Shown here: piece by piece, positions 35,763 through 44,536 of the stretch
Position numbering within the stretch: position 1 is the stretch's first letter
How the letters are laid out: each line of letters begins with the position of its first letter
Assembly (NCBI RefSeq): GCF_001428565.1
Contig: NZ_LMIA01000007.1
Coordinates: forward strand, 310,001 to 374,000
Reading direction: 5' to 3'
DNA: 64,000 nucleotides
Source: Nocardioides sp. Root190
Lineage (GTDB): Bacteria > Actinomycetota > Actinomycetes > Propionibacteriales > Nocardioidaceae
Translations under genes and position numbers: made by a program
The notes under the pieces: model-generated
Told to the model about the DNA's origin: nothing
The model's database searches: none
The model's input: only the letters and a program-made list of their open reading frames with translations

Positions 35763-36392
35763 GTGGAGTTCACCGGGTTTCCTGTCGCCGCCCTCGACTT
35801 CTATGACGACCTCGAGATGGACAACACCAAGTCCTTCTGGGACGCCAACAAGGCCACCTACGACGAGCACGTGAAGGCGCCGATGGTGGCGCTGACCGAT
35901 GCGCTCGCCCCGGAGTTCGGCGCTGCGAAGGTGTTCCGCCCGTACCGCGACGTCCGCTTCGCCAAGGACAAGACGCCGTACAAGACGCACCAGGGTGCCT
36001 TCGTCGGTCTCGGCCCGGCGACGGGGTGGTACGTCGAGGTGGCGGCGCCCGGCGTGCGCGTCGGTGCTGGCGTCTACGAGGCCAGCGGCGAACGCCTGGC
36101 AGCGATGCGTGAGGCGATGGCCGAGGAGAAGACGGGCAAGGCGCTGCAGCGGATCCTGCGCGACCTGGAGCGGGGCGGGTTCGAGATCGCGGGGGAGCGG
36201 CTCAAGACCGTGCCGCGCGGCTACGACAAGGAGCACCCGCGGATCGAGCTCCTGCGGATGAAGACGGTGCTGGGCATGCGGTCCTACGGCTTCGAGCCGG
36301 TCGTGCACACCGCTGACCTGCTCGGCGAGATCCGCGAGGACTGGCGGCGGCTGCGCCCGTTGGTCAACTGGATCAACAACGCGACGTCCTGA
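35763..36392 (+). CDS. DUF2461 family protein
   Basis: 209 residues from GTG 35763. The signature of DUF2461 is visible: FPVAALDFYDDLEMDNTK at the start, FRPYRDVRFAKDKTPYKTH, then YYVEVAAPGVRVGAG-like strands and RGYDKEHPRIELLRMK. Known as a conserved family of unknown function (about 200-230 residues), probably cytoplasmic. Full length here. Confidence 0.9.
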   Translation: MEFTGFPVAALDFYDDLEMDNTKSFWDANKATYDEHVKAPMVALTDALAPEFGAAKVFRPYRDVRFAKDKTPYKTHQGAFVGLGPATGWYVEVAAPGVRVGAGVYEASGERLAAMREAMAEEKTGKALQRILRDLERGGFEIAGERLKTVPRGYDKEHPRIELLRMKTVLGMRSYGFEPVVHTADLLGEIREDWRRLRPLVNWINNATS

Positions 36393-36415
36393 TCCTGGCA
36401 GCCGCGCGGACCGGT

Positions 36416-36913
36416 TCAGCCCACGCGCGCCAGGAAGGTCGCGAGGTTCGTCGCCAGCCGCTCGATCCGCTGCTCGGTACTGAGGGACTCGGGCAGCCGG
36501 CCTGCGTCCGAGACCCGCTTGCCCCGGACGTACGACGAGCACTGCAGGTCCGCGCAGAGGTAGGTGCCGACGGAGTCGCCGTTCTGGCCGGCCTTGCCGG
36601 CGCGCGGTGCGACCAGCAGGGCCACGCCGCCCGGACCGTGCGGGGTGAGGCAGAGGGTGCAGAGGTTCTTGCGCGGCGTTCCGGAAGACCCGTCGGTGGC
36701 GCGCAGCACGATGCCGTACGGCGCACCGTCGCGGATCGCGACGAGGTAGCCGCGGACCTTCGACTGTGGGTCACGCCAGCCGAGGAAGTCGAGATCGTCC
36801 CAGGGGTGGTTCGCGAGCTCGCGGGGCACGGTGAGCCTTTTCGCCTCGCCCTTGGAGCAGTTGACGAAGGACGCGCGTACCTGCGCTTCGGTGAGGGGTT
36901 CCACGTCGATCAA
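36416..36913 (-). CDS. FBP domain (EF-G-binding, treble-clef zinc finger) protein
   Basis: 165 residues from ATG 36913. Four cysteines, C85-x2-C88 and C120-x4-C125, sit in KNLCTLCLTPH and YLCADLQCSSYVRGK, matching the treble-clef C-terminal domain of FBP/FusB-like elongation factor G-binding proteins. The N-terminal LDFLGWRDPQSKVRGYLVA is typical of the actinobacterial FBP family. Family role: binding EF-G and aiding its release from the ribosome; not tested for this subgroup. Confidence 0.88.
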   Translation of the reverse strand: MIDVEPLTEAQVRASFVNCSKGEAKRLTVPRELANHPWDDLDFLGWRDPQSKVRGYLVAIRDGAPYGIVLRATDGSSGTPRKNLCTLCLTPHGPGGVALLVAPRAGKAGQNGDSVGTYLCADLQCSSYVRGKRVSDAGRLPESLSTEQRIERLATNLATFLARVG

Positions 36914-36945
36914 CCCTACGAACCGGCGCCAGTCCTTTTCGGCGA

Positions 36946-37755
36946 TCAGCTGATGAAGTCGGCGATCAACGCGTTCACCTGCGCCGGGTCCTCCATCGCT
37001 GCGAGGTGGGCGACGCCTTCGAGGACCACGAGCTCCGCGCCCGGGATCGCCTCCGCCATCGCGCGCGTCTCGGCCACCGGGAAGGTCGCGTCCTCACGGC
37101 CCGCGACGACGAGTGTCGGCGCGCTCACCCGGGCGAGCAGGGCCCTCTGGTCGGGGCGGCGGGGGACGACGCTGCGCACAGCGTGCGCGCCCGAGGAGAT
37201 GTCGACGGACTCGACGCTGCGACGCACGGATGCCACGACCTCAGGGCGGTTGGCGAAGGTGGTCGGACCGAGGAACGCCGCGAGCACGCGCGAGGTCAGG
37301 GGCGGACGGACGCCACCGCGCAGTTTCGCGAGGGCGAGCAGGGCGCCGAACTCGAGGCGTTGCCGTCGACCGGCCGGCGACGCGGTCGCGTTCATCAGGA
37401 TCGCGTGCCGCACCCGTTCGGGGTACGACGCAGCGAAGGTCGCGCCGATCATGCCGCCCCAGGAGTTCCCGACGATGTCGGCATCCGGCGCGTCGAGTGC
37501 GTCGAGGATCGCGGCGATCGTGTCCGCGCAGTCGCGGAAGGTGAAGGGCGCGACGAGTCGCTCACTGCCGCCGTGGCCGGGCGGGTCGACGAGGACCACC
37601 CGGTGGGTCGGGGCGAAGTGTCGGGCCTGGCCGGACCAGAGGTCGCCGGTCATCAGCAGGCTCGGCCAGAACACCATCACCGGGCCGGTGCCGCCGACCT
37701 GCAGGCGGATCCGCCCGAGCGGGGTGGCGACGTACTCCTCGCGCAGGGCGGTCAT
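36946..37755 (-). CDS. Alpha/beta hydrolase
   Basis: 269 residues from ATG 37755. The nucleophile elbow is GNSWGG with S98; the preceding VLVDPPGHGGSE is the oxyanion-strand region. AGREDATFPV holds the likely acid (Asp) and VAHLAAMEDP the histidine. Complete catalytic triad, no signal peptide. Substrate cannot be inferred; resembles the haloperoxidase/epoxide-hydrolase-like group of small hydrolases. Confidence 0.9.
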   Translation of the reverse strand: MTALREEYVATPLGRIRLQVGGTGPVMVFWPSLLMTGDLWSGQARHFAPTHRVVLVDPPGHGGSERLVAPFTFRDCADTIAAILDALDAPDADIVGNSWGGMIGATFAASYPERVRHAILMNATASPAGRRQRLEFGALLALAKLRGGVRPPLTSRVLAAFLGPTTFANRPEVVASVRRSVESVDISSGAHAVRSVVPRRPDQRALLARVSAPTLVVAGREDATFPVAETRAMAEAIPGAELVVLEGVAHLAAMEDPAQVNALIADFIS

Positions 37756-37789
37756 CGGCCCAGCGTAGGACGGCTCAGCGTAGGGCGGC

Positions 37790-38245
37790 TCAGGAGGCCG
37801 AGGTGAAGCTCGCCATGGTCCGGTCCGGCTCCCAGAACGCCTTCATCGACGTCACGCGGCCCTCGTCATCGACGACGTAGACCATGATCAGGTCGGTGGT
37901 GGTGTGCGAGCCGTCCGCGAAGGCGGTGCGGATCCGGCCGATGTTGGCGCAGGTGTTGCTGCCGGGGTTCGCGAACGAGTCGGTGATGGTGAACTCGAAG
38001 GTGCCGATGGGTGCGATCGCCTTCTCCCAGAACGCGGAGATCCCTGCGTGGCCGCGGTGGCCCTTGCCCTCCGGGTCGAACATCGACGGGCCGACCGGGT
38101 CCTCGAGGAGCGCGTCCTCGGCGTACACCGTGAGCCACTCGGCGAGGTCGCCCTTGGCGACGGCGGAGTAGGAGCGCTGGGAGGCGGCGCGGGCCGGGTG
38201 CGGGTCGTTCGCGGCGTTCCACACGATCGCGTCGGAGGAGATCAT
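37790..38245 (-). CDS. SnoaL/NTF2-like (ketosteroid isomerase fold) protein
   Basis: 151 residues from ATG 38245; the longer frame to 38350 crosses an operator and is rejected. RSYSAVAKGDLAEWLTVYAEDALLEDPVG and GISAFWEKAIAPIG, FADGSHTTTDLIMVYVVDDEGRVTSMKAFW follow the SnoaL-like polyketide cyclase/steroid isomerase pattern. A KstR-type dyad 20 bp upstream of the start points to a role in sterol degradation (inference). Confidence 0.87.
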   Translation of the reverse strand: MISSDAIVWNAANDPHPARAASQRSYSAVAKGDLAEWLTVYAEDALLEDPVGPSMFDPEGKGHRGHAGISAFWEKAIAPIGTFEFTITDSFANPGSNTCANIGRIRTAFADGSHTTTDLIMVYVVDDEGRVTSMKAFWEPDRTMASFTSAS

Positions 38246-38265
38246 GCGGTCAGCGTAGGCCAAAT

Positions 38266-38281
38266 CTAGAACACGTTCTAG
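38266..38281. promoter_or_regulatory. KstR-like dyad CTAGAAC-AC-GTTCTAG
   Basis: A 7-2-7 perfect dyad containing TAGAAC-N2-GTTCTA, which fits the TNNAAC-N2-GTTNNA motif of KstR, the sterol-catabolism repressor of mycobacteria and rhodococci. It lies 20 bp upstream of the SnoaL-like gene. Confidence 0.65.
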
Positions 38282-38289
38282 CCCGAACA

Positions 38290-38359
38290 TGTAACTACGT
38301 GTCCATGTCGATGTCCACAGGTCACAGCACCCGGGTAGGTACACGAACACGTAGTTACA
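38290..38359. repeat. 13-bp perfect inverted repeats 44 bp apart between divergent genes
   Basis: TGTAACTACGTGT (38290-38302) and ACACGTAGTTACA (38347-38359) flank a 44-bp spacer in the 169-bp region between the SnoaL-like gene and the 38415 gene. Could be a pair of operators for one protein or a long-loop hairpin. Confidence 0.7.
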
Positions 38360-38414
38360 AGCCCCGTCGCCGGGCGTTCATGCTCCGCTCACCCGAGGCT
38401 GCGACCGTCGTGCC

Positions 38415-39083
38415 ATGGCCAAGAAGCACAAGGTGTGGATCCACGTCGGCATGGCGGGCGTGGCCGACGTGATCGAGCCCGCGCTCGCCCATCACCATCA
38501 GGCGCTGGTCGAGCTCGGTGTCTCCTCCATCGCGCAGACCTCGGCGGAGAGCTTCCGTGCGGCCGTGGAGATGACGCGCAGCCACAAGGACTGGGGGATC
38601 AAGCGCTCCGACGTCGAGGGCCAGTGGACCCGCATGGTCCGCCGTGCGCAGAAGGCGAAGGCTGACCTGGTGTTCAGCCAGCCCCTGCTCGCCTCCGCCA
38701 GCCCCGAGCAGATCGCGCTCCTGGTCGACGCCCTCGTCGGCCATCAGGTCAACGTGGTGATCACGACCGGGCTCGATGACGAGACCGACACGATCGCCCG
38801 CTGGTCCGCAGCCGTCCGCAAGCCCGAGCGGCTGCACGTCCTGCAGTCCGACGGCATGGAGCCGCGGGACGCATGGAAGGCGTTCGGCAAGCTCGTCGGC
38901 TTCGGTACGTCGTCGCTGCGCCTCGACGACGTCCCCCAGTCGGCCGCGGTCTTCCAGTCCCTGCCGGACGCGCTGCGTGAGCTGGAGCGCCTGGCTCGCC
39001 GCAACGCCTCCCTCGAGGTGCGCCTCGAGGAGCTCGACCGCAAGCGCCGCAAGCTCAAGCGCAAGCTCGGCGCAGCTGCCTGA
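38415..39083 (+). CDS. Hypothetical protein, sulfotransferase-like N-terminus without P-loop, basic coiled-coil tail
   Basis: 222 residues from ATG 38415. The opening KVWIHVGMAGVADVIEPALAHHHQALVELGV has the strand-helix spacing of actinobacterial sulfotransferase-like proteins (VFLHVGLPKTGTT...), but the PAPS P-loop residues are absent. The last about 40 residues (LERLARRNASLEVRLEELDRK..KRKLG) are a basic coiled coil. No membrane segment. Function unknown; possibly a non-catalytic paralogue. Confidence 0.72.
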   Translation: MAKKHKVWIHVGMAGVADVIEPALAHHHQALVELGVSSIAQTSAESFRAAVEMTRSHKDWGIKRSDVEGQWTRMVRRAQKAKADLVFSQPLLASASPEQIALLVDALVGHQVNVVITTGLDDETDTIARWSAAVRKPERLHVLQSDGMEPRDAWKAFGKLVGFGTSSLRLDDVPQSAAVFQSLPDALRELERLARRNASLEVRLEELDRKRRKLKRKLGAAA

Positions 39084-39104
39084 CAGCAGCGGCCGTCCCG
39101 GGGC

Positions 39105-41720
39105 TCAGCTGACGGACACCGGGAGTGCCGCCGACGACGCGGGCGCGTACCCGGCGATGTCGCTGAGCGTGACGGTCCAGGTGCCGCTCGCCTTCGGGTA
39201 GACCCGCGCGGTGAACGTCCCGCTGGTGGTGGTCGTGGCCGAGGAGACGACGGCCGTGGTGCTGCTGCCGGTCGCGCGGAAGGTGACCTTGAGCCGCAGG
39301 CCGGCCGCGGGAACGGTGCTCCCGTTCCAGGTCCGCGTCGCGGAGCCGGTGAGGGTGACGAAGCCGCCCGGGGCCACGCTCGAGGTGGAGGCCGAGGCCG
39401 TCACGGCCGTGCTCCATGTCGCCGCGGTGACGGCTCCGACGTCGGTGCGGGCGGCCGGTTGGCCAGTCGTCCCGGCGTACGCAACGGCGAGGGTGCCGCT
39501 CACCTTCAGTGCCACGGAGGCGCTGAACGTCCCGTCCGCCTTGGTGGTGGCGGACCCCACGCGCACTGCTGTGCCACCTGCCGGTGTCACCGTGAGGGCC
39601 ACGGACCTGCTGCCCAGTGGCGTGACATTTCCGCCGGCGTCCCGGCGAAGGGTGCCGCTCACCACGACGGTCTGTCCGTGGGCCACGGCGGTCCTGTCGA
39701 CGGCTCCAGTGATCAGCGTCGCGGGGACGGCGACCGTGATCGCGCCGGCCGACGCCGTTGCTCCGGTGTACGCCGTGCCGGCGGCCAGCACGACGGTGAC
39801 GGTTCCGCTCGCGGTCGGCTTCACGACCACGCTGTAGCTGCCGTCGGCGGTGGTCTTCGTCGAGCCCAGGGTGAGCACCTTGCCCGCCGGGGTGGTGAGG
39901 CGGACCGCGAGGCTCACGCCGGCCGGGACGACCGTCGTCGCGCCGATCGTGGCGGAGAGGGTGCCCGACACCGTCACCGGGTCGGCGTGGTAGAGCTCGT
40001 CGAGGTTGACCCCGGCGCCCACCGAGGTGGTGCACCTCGACGGTGCGGCCACGAGGGCGACAGGGCCTGCGGCGGCATAGACCGTGCCGGCGGCGGTCCG
40101 GGCGCGGTACGTCGTGCTGGTCGTCGCCGTCTGTGACACGGTCGCGACGCCGCTCGTCGCGGTCACGGCCGAGCCGGCGCTCGCCGGGGCGGTCATCGTC
40201 GCTGTCTGCTTGGTCAGGGAGGTCGTCAGTCCCTTGACGGGCTGGCCGCTGGCGGAGTCCACGACCGTCGCGGTCAGCGGGAAGGACGCGCCCGTGCAGA
40301 CGGCCGCCGTACCTCCGTCGGCCGGCGACTGGCCGGCTGCGCCGAGGCTGATGCTCACCGCTCGGGCCGTGCCCGTGGCGAAGGTCAGCGGACTGGTCAC
40401 CGAGCGGGTCGCCCCGGTCGAGTCGGTCAGGGTCACGGTGACCGTGGTGGCAGTCGCCGCGCCGGCATTGCAGACGACGTCGGTCTGCAGCTGCGTGGGA
40501 GCGGAGAAGGAACAGTCCTTGCGGGCGCTCTTCCACGCCACGGTGGTGACGGTGCGTCCCGACGGCAGGGACGGTGCGACGGAGGCCTGGGTGGCCAGGC
40601 CCGGCACGGCCGGATTGTTGACCGCGATCGTGGCGCCGAGGACGGTCGGTGTGCCGAGGCTGCCCCCGCCGGAGCCGTCGCCGCCACCGATCAGGAAGCG
40701 CGAGTCCGCCGCGTTCCAGTGGCCGTCGAGCCAGCTGCCCGGGTCGGGGTAGGTCGAGAAGTAGTCGTCGTTGTTGCAGTCGAGCAGGTACTCCCGCTGT
40801 GGCACGCAGATCTGCTGCATCGCGAAGCCGCCGCCGTCGGCGTAGCACATGGTGTCCGACTCGTCCCAGCAGTGACCGGCGCGGGTTCCGTGCGGCGCCG
40901 TGCTCATCACCCCGCCGAAGGTGTGCACCAGCTCGTGCGCCTCGACCGAGTGCTGCGCGGCACCGTCGCCGAATCCCCAGCACCCGCTGTCGATCCGGGC
41001 GTACTGCGCGTAGCTGCCGTTGTTCGGGTTGCCCTGGCTCTGCCCGTCGTTGGGGTACATCGACGCGATGCCGCACAGCACGCTCGCGTCGGTCCACATG
41101 AGGTACTTGCGGTTTGCTGCCGTGTGGCCGAGGGCCTGGACGGCAGAGATGGTGGCGTTGAAGGACGACATCGAGCCCGCCGGCACGGTCACGTTGAGGA
41201 CCTTGGCCACGCAGCTCCCGCCCGCCGTGTCGGTGACGTAGCGGACCCGTCGTACGCCCCCGGTGAGCGCAGCGGACCGGTTGACGACGTCGTCGACGCC
41301 GGCGGCCCACAGCTGGAAGCTCGACTGCAGGGCGGCGAACCGGTTGGTCCTGCCCGCCTCGACGACGTACATCGCCTGGGTGCGGAAGCCCGACGTGCCG
41401 TCGCCGTCGCAGGCCACGGCCGGGCTGGCGACGGCTGCCTGGACCGGTGCGGGGACGCCGAGGTCCTCAGCGGCCGCCCAGGCCCCGGCACTGCCGCCGT
41501 CGCGCGAGCGGAGCTCGGCGGTGGTGACCGGCTCGGTGGGATCGACCCCCGCCGGCGCCTCGTCCACGTGTTCGCAGGCCCCCGGCAGCACCCAGCCCAG
41601 GGTGTCGCCGGTGGGGCAGCGCTCCTCCTGGACGGGAGCGTCGGAGAACTGCGTCATCGCGGACGGTACGACGACCGCGACCCCGAGTGCGAGCGCAACG
41701 ACCACACGGCGAACTGCCAC
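39105..41720 (-). CDS. Secreted zinc metalloprotease-like protein with C-terminal beta-sandwich repeats
   Basis: 871 residues from GTG 41720, with an N-terminal export signal (about 1-24). The protease-like domain at about 100-345 has H262-E-L-V-H266-T-F-G, then PHG and GHC histidines as candidate third ligands, and DTMCY as a possible Met-turn. Many cysteines suggest disulfides. The stretch about 375-560 is a variable beta region. At least three repeats of about 80 residues follow at the C-terminus ([11 protein letters not shown]..., [11 protein letters not shown]..., [11 protein letters not shown]...), each ending SGT.TV.., like Ig-like or polysaccharide-binding modules. Presumably secreted; target unknown. 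Confidence 0.82.
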   Translation of the reverse strand: MAVRRVVVALALGVAVVVPSAMTQFSDAPVQEERCPTGDTLGWVLPGACEHVDEAPAGVDPTEPVTTAELRSRDGGSAGAWAAAEDLGVPAPVQAAVASPAVACDGDGTSGFRTQAMYVVEAGRTNRFAALQSSFQLWAAGVDDVVNRSAALTGGVRRVRYVTDTAGGSCVAKVLNVTVPAGSMSSFNATISAVQALGHTAANRKYLMWTDASVLCGIASMYPNDGQSQGNPNNGSYAQYARIDSGCWGFGDGAAQHSVEAHELVHTFGGVMSTAPHGTRAGHCWDESDTMCYADGGGFAMQQICVPQREYLLDCNNDDYFSTYPDPGSWLDGHWNAADSRFLIGGGDGSGGGSLGTPTVLGATIAVNNPAVPGLATQASVAPSLPSGRTVTTVAWKSARKDCSFSAPTQLQTDVVCNAGAATATTVTVTLTDSTGATRSVTSPLTFATGTARAVSISLGAAGQSPADGGTAAVCTGASFPLTATVVDSASGQPVKGLTTSLTKQTATMTAPASAGSAVTATSGVATVSQTATTSTTYRARTAAGTVYAAAGPVALVAAPSRCTTSVGAGVNLDELYHADPVTVSGTLSATIGATTVVPAGVSLAVRLTTPAGKVLTLGSTKTTADGSYSVVVKPTASGTVTVVLAAGTAYTGATASAGAITVAVPATLITGAVDRTAVAHGQTVVVSGTLRRDAGGNVTPLGSRSVALTVTPAGGTAVRVGSATTKADGTFSASVALKVSGTLAVAYAGTTGQPAARTDVGAVTAATWSTAVTASASTSSVAPGGFVTLTGSATRTWNGSTVPAAGLRLKVTFRATGSSTTAVVSSATTTTSGTFTARVYPKASGTWTVTLSDIAGYAPASSAALPVSVS

Positions 41721-41887
41721 GACGTCACCTTCCCTGGCAACAAGGCCTCCGGCGCATCCTGCGCCAACGCACCCCGATGGGGTGCACGGCCGTTGTCCCG
41801 TGGATCGGTGCGCTCAGTGCGTGTCTGAGCTGTCCACCCGAAGTCAGGCGGGGGTCCCAGACGGTCGGCGCGCTCGCACCGTGGAGC

Positions 41888-42346
41888 TCAGTGAGGCTGC
41901 CAGGCGTCTTCGTCGGCGGTGCGGGAGGTGACGGCCTCGGGGAGCTTGCCGTCGGCCAGCTGCTGGATGGTCACGTCCTCGAAGACCTCGCGCAGGGCGC
42001 GGCGGGCGGCGATCCAGACGTGCTGGAGGACCTCGGCGGACTCGTTGTAGGCGACGGCCTCGGGGCGCAGGCCGTAGACGGAGACGAGCGGGCCGTCGAC
42101 GGCGCGGATCACGTCGGCGACCGACACGGTCTCGGCCTCGCGGGCCATCCGCCATCCGCCGGACTGGCCGCGCTGGGACATCACGATCCCGGCTCGGCGC
42201 AGGTCGGCGAGGATCGCCTGGAGGAAGCCGTGCGGGATGTCCTGGAGCCGGCCGAGCTCCTCGGCGCTCACGGCGCGGCCGTCGGAGCGCCCAGTCATCG
42301 CGATGAGGGCGCGCAGGGCGTAGTCGGACTTCGCGGAGACGCGCAT
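41888..42346 (-). CDS. Rrf2 family transcriptional regulator lacking cysteines
   Basis: 152 residues from ATG 42346. [17 protein letters not shown] and the winged helix [33 protein letters not shown] are diagnostic for Rrf2. The region that holds the three Fe-S cysteines in IscR/NsrR/RsrR contains no cysteine, and there is none anywhere in the protein, so canonical Fe-S sensing is excluded. A palindrome TTCGATCGAA lies 20 bp upstream. Divergent from the acyl-CoA dehydrogenase; it could control itself or that gene. Confidence 0.92.
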   Translation of the reverse strand: MRVSAKSDYALRALIAMTGRSDGRAVSAEELGRLQDIPHGFLQAILADLRRAGIVMSQRGQSGGWRMAREAETVSVADVIRAVDGPLVSVYGLRPEAVAYNESAEVLQHVWIAARRALREVFEDVTIQQLADGKLPEAVTSRTADEDAWQPH

Positions 42347-42366
42347 GTCGCAAGTGTCTCAGATAG

Positions 42367-42376
42367 TTCGATCGAA
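42367..42376. promoter_or_regulatory. Palindrome TTCGATCGAA upstream of the Rrf2 gene
   Basis: Perfect 10-bp palindrome 20 bp before the Rrf2 ATG; candidate autoregulatory operator. Short, so chance occurrence is possible. Confidence 0.4.
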
Positions 42377-42495
42377 TCACTCGACCTACCCGTCATGGAC
42401 GTGATCCGCGTTGCCGGGCGCGGTGCCACGGGGAGGTGTGAGGCATTCGTTGTCGGGTTCTGCTTGCAGGCTGCTAGCGCACCCCGTACGATTAA

Positions 42496-42511
42496 GTTAC
42501 TGACAAGTAAC
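42496..42511. promoter_or_regulatory. Perfect dyad GTTACT-GACA-AGTAAC upstream of the acyl-CoA dehydrogenase
   Basis: 6-4-6 perfect inverted repeat ending 36 bp before the GTG at 42548. It overlaps a second dyad, TGACAAG-N5-CTTGTCA (42501-42519). Best example of the GTTACY-N4-RGTARS motif found before four lipid-related genes in this window. TetR-type operator by appearance. Confidence 0.65.
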
Positions 42512-42547
42512 CCTTGTCACTTCACCCGGACGAGAACGGTTGGGACA

Positions 42548-44413
42548 GTGAGCCACTACAAGAGCAACCTGCGCGACATCGAGTTCAACCTCTTCGAGCT
42601 CTTCAACGTGCAGGACTACCTGGGTACGGGTCTCTACGAGGAGATGGACGCGGACACCGCCCGCGAGGTCCTCTCCGAGATCGAACGCATCGCCCGCGAG
42701 GACCTGGCGGCGTCGTACGTCGACGCCGACCGGAACCCGCCGGTCTTCGACCCCGCGACGAACACGGCGCCGGTTCCGGCGTCCTTCAAGAAGTCCTACG
42801 ACGCCTGGATGGAGTCCGGCTTCTGGGGACTCGGCCTGCCCGAGGAGATCGGTGGCACCACCGCGCCGCCGTCCCTCGTGTGGTCCACCGGCGAGATGGT
42901 GCTCGGCGCGCAGGCGCCGATCTGGATGTACTGCACCGGTCCGTCGATGGGCTCGGTCGTGTTCAAGAACGCCAACGGCGTGGAGCGCGACGTCCGCATC
43001 GCCGAGATCATGGTCGAGCGCATGTGGGGCGCCACGATGGTCCTCACCGAGCCCGACGCGGGCTCCGACGTGGGCGCGGGCAAGACGTTCGCCACGCCCA
43101 ACGAGGACGGCTCCTGGAACATCACCGGCGTCAAGCGCTTCATCACCAGCGCCGAGTCGGACCTGCAGGAGAACATCATGCACCTGGTCCTCGCCCGCCC
43201 GAAGGGCGTCGAGGGCATCGGTGGTCCGGGCACGAAGGGCCTCTCGCTCTTCCTCGTCCCGAAGTTCCACTTCGACCACCAGAGCGGTGAGCTGACCGGC
43301 GCGCGCAACGGCGTCTACGTCACCAACGTCGAGCACAAGATGGGCATCAAGGTGTCCAACACCTGCGAGCTCACCTTCGGCGACTCCCAGGTCGGTGGCG
43401 GCGAGGCCGCCCAGGGCTGGCTGCTCGGCGAGGTCCACGACGGCATCCGCCAGATGTTCGACGTCATCGAGAACGCCCGCATGATGGTCGGCACGAAGGC
43501 CATCGCGACGCTGTCGACCGGCTACCTCAACGCGCTCGACTACGCCAAGGAGCGGGTCCAGGGTGCCGACCTCACCCAGTCCGGTGACAAGGCCGCGCCG
43601 CGCGTGACGATCACGCACCACCCCGACGTGCGTCGCTCGCTGATGACCCAGAAGTCGTTCGCCGAGGCGATGCGGTCGCTGGTCATCTACACCTCCACCT
43701 GGCAGGACAAGATCCAGATCGCGAAGGCCGCCGGCGAGCGCGACGAGCTGGCCGAGGCGGTCAACGACCTGCTGCTCCCGATCGTCAAGGGCTACGGCTC
43801 GGAGCGTTCGTGGGTGCTGCTGGGCACGGAGTCGCTGCAGACCTTCGGTGGTTCGGGCTTCCTGCAGGAGTACCCGATCGAGCAGTACGTCCGCGACGCC
43901 AAGATCGACACCCTGTACGAAGGCACGACCGCGATCCAGGGCCAGGACTTCTTCTTCCGCAAGATCGTCAAGGACCAGGGCAAGGCACTGGGCCAGATCG
44001 CGACCGAGATCAAGTCGTTCATCGAGTCCGAGGCCGGCAACGGCCGGCTCAAGACCGAGCGTGAGCTCCTCGCAACGGCCCTCGCCGACGCCGAGGCGCT
44101 GGTCGGCCTGATGATCAACGACCTCATGTCGGCACAGGACGACATCCGCAACATCTACAAGGTCGGACTCAACACCTCCCGTGTGCTCATGGCGCTCGGC
44201 GACGTGGTCTGCTCCTGGCTGCTGCTCCGCGGCGCCGAGGTGGCGCTGGGCAAGCTGGCCGGCGACGCGGGTGCGGACAAGGCCTACTACGAGGGCAAGG
44301 TCGCTGCTGCGCAGTGGTTCGCGCAGCTCAACCTGCCGCGCCTCTCCGCCGAGCTCCGGATCGCCGAGGGCACCAACCTCGCGATCATGGACCTCGACGA
44401 GGCGTCCTTCTGA
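42548..44413 (+). CDS. Acyl-CoA dehydrogenase, FadE5-type
   Basis: 621 residues from GTG 42548; the frame is open upstream but without a start that fits. Acyl-CoA dehydrogenase blocks: [35 protein letters not shown], and [31 protein letters not shown] with catalytic E458. The extra C-terminal region of about 130 residues and total length match FadE5 of mycobacteria (about 611 aa), which accepts a broad range of acyl-CoAs. Electrons go to ETF and then to an EtfD-type reductase, encoded at 23307. Perfect operator-like dyad just upstream. Confidence 0.95.
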   Translation: MSHYKSNLRDIEFNLFELFNVQDYLGTGLYEEMDADTAREVLSEIERIAREDLAASYVDADRNPPVFDPATNTAPVPASFKKSYDAWMESGFWGLGLPEEIGGTTAPPSLVWSTGEMVLGAQAPIWMYCTGPSMGSVVFKNANGVERDVRIAEIMVERMWGATMVLTEPDAGSDVGAGKTFATPNEDGSWNITGVKRFITSAESDLQENIMHLVLARPKGVEGIGGPGTKGLSLFLVPKFHFDHQSGELTGARNGVYVTNVEHKMGIKVSNTCELTFGDSQVGGGEAAQGWLLGEVHDGIRQMFDVIENARMMVGTKAIATLSTGYLNALDYAKERVQGADLTQSGDKAAPRVTITHHPDVRRSLMTQKSFAEAMRSLVIYTSTWQDKIQIAKAAGERDELAEAVNDLLLPIVKGYGSERSWVLLGTESLQTFGGSGFLQEYPIEQYVRDAKIDTLYEGTTAIQGQDFFFRKIVKDQGKALGQIATEIKSFIESEAGNGRLKTERELLATALADAEALVGLMINDLMSAQDDIRNIYKVGLNTSRVLMALGDVVCSWLLLRGAEVALGKLAGDAGADKAYYEGKVAAAQWFAQLNLPRLSAELRIAEGTNLAIMDLDEASF

Positions 44414-44442
44414 GCTCCTCGAGCTGAGTCGTCCCGAGCGAC

Positions 44443-44478
44443 CCGAACGGCCGTCCCGCACGCGGGGCGGCCGTTCGG
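44443..44478 (+). terminator. Strong hairpin terminator after the acyl-CoA dehydrogenase
   Basis: CCGAACGGCCG (44443-44453) pairs with CGGCCGTTCGG (44468-44478), extended inward by CCCGC/GCGGG, giving a 17-bp stem with a 2-base loop. It starts 30 bp after the stop; CCTTTCC follows instead of a T-run. Confidence 0.85.
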
Positions 44479-44536
44479 CCTTTCCGGCAGCAGCGGCGAC
44501 TGGTTCACGCCCGGCCGCACGGGGTAGGAAGGTGCC

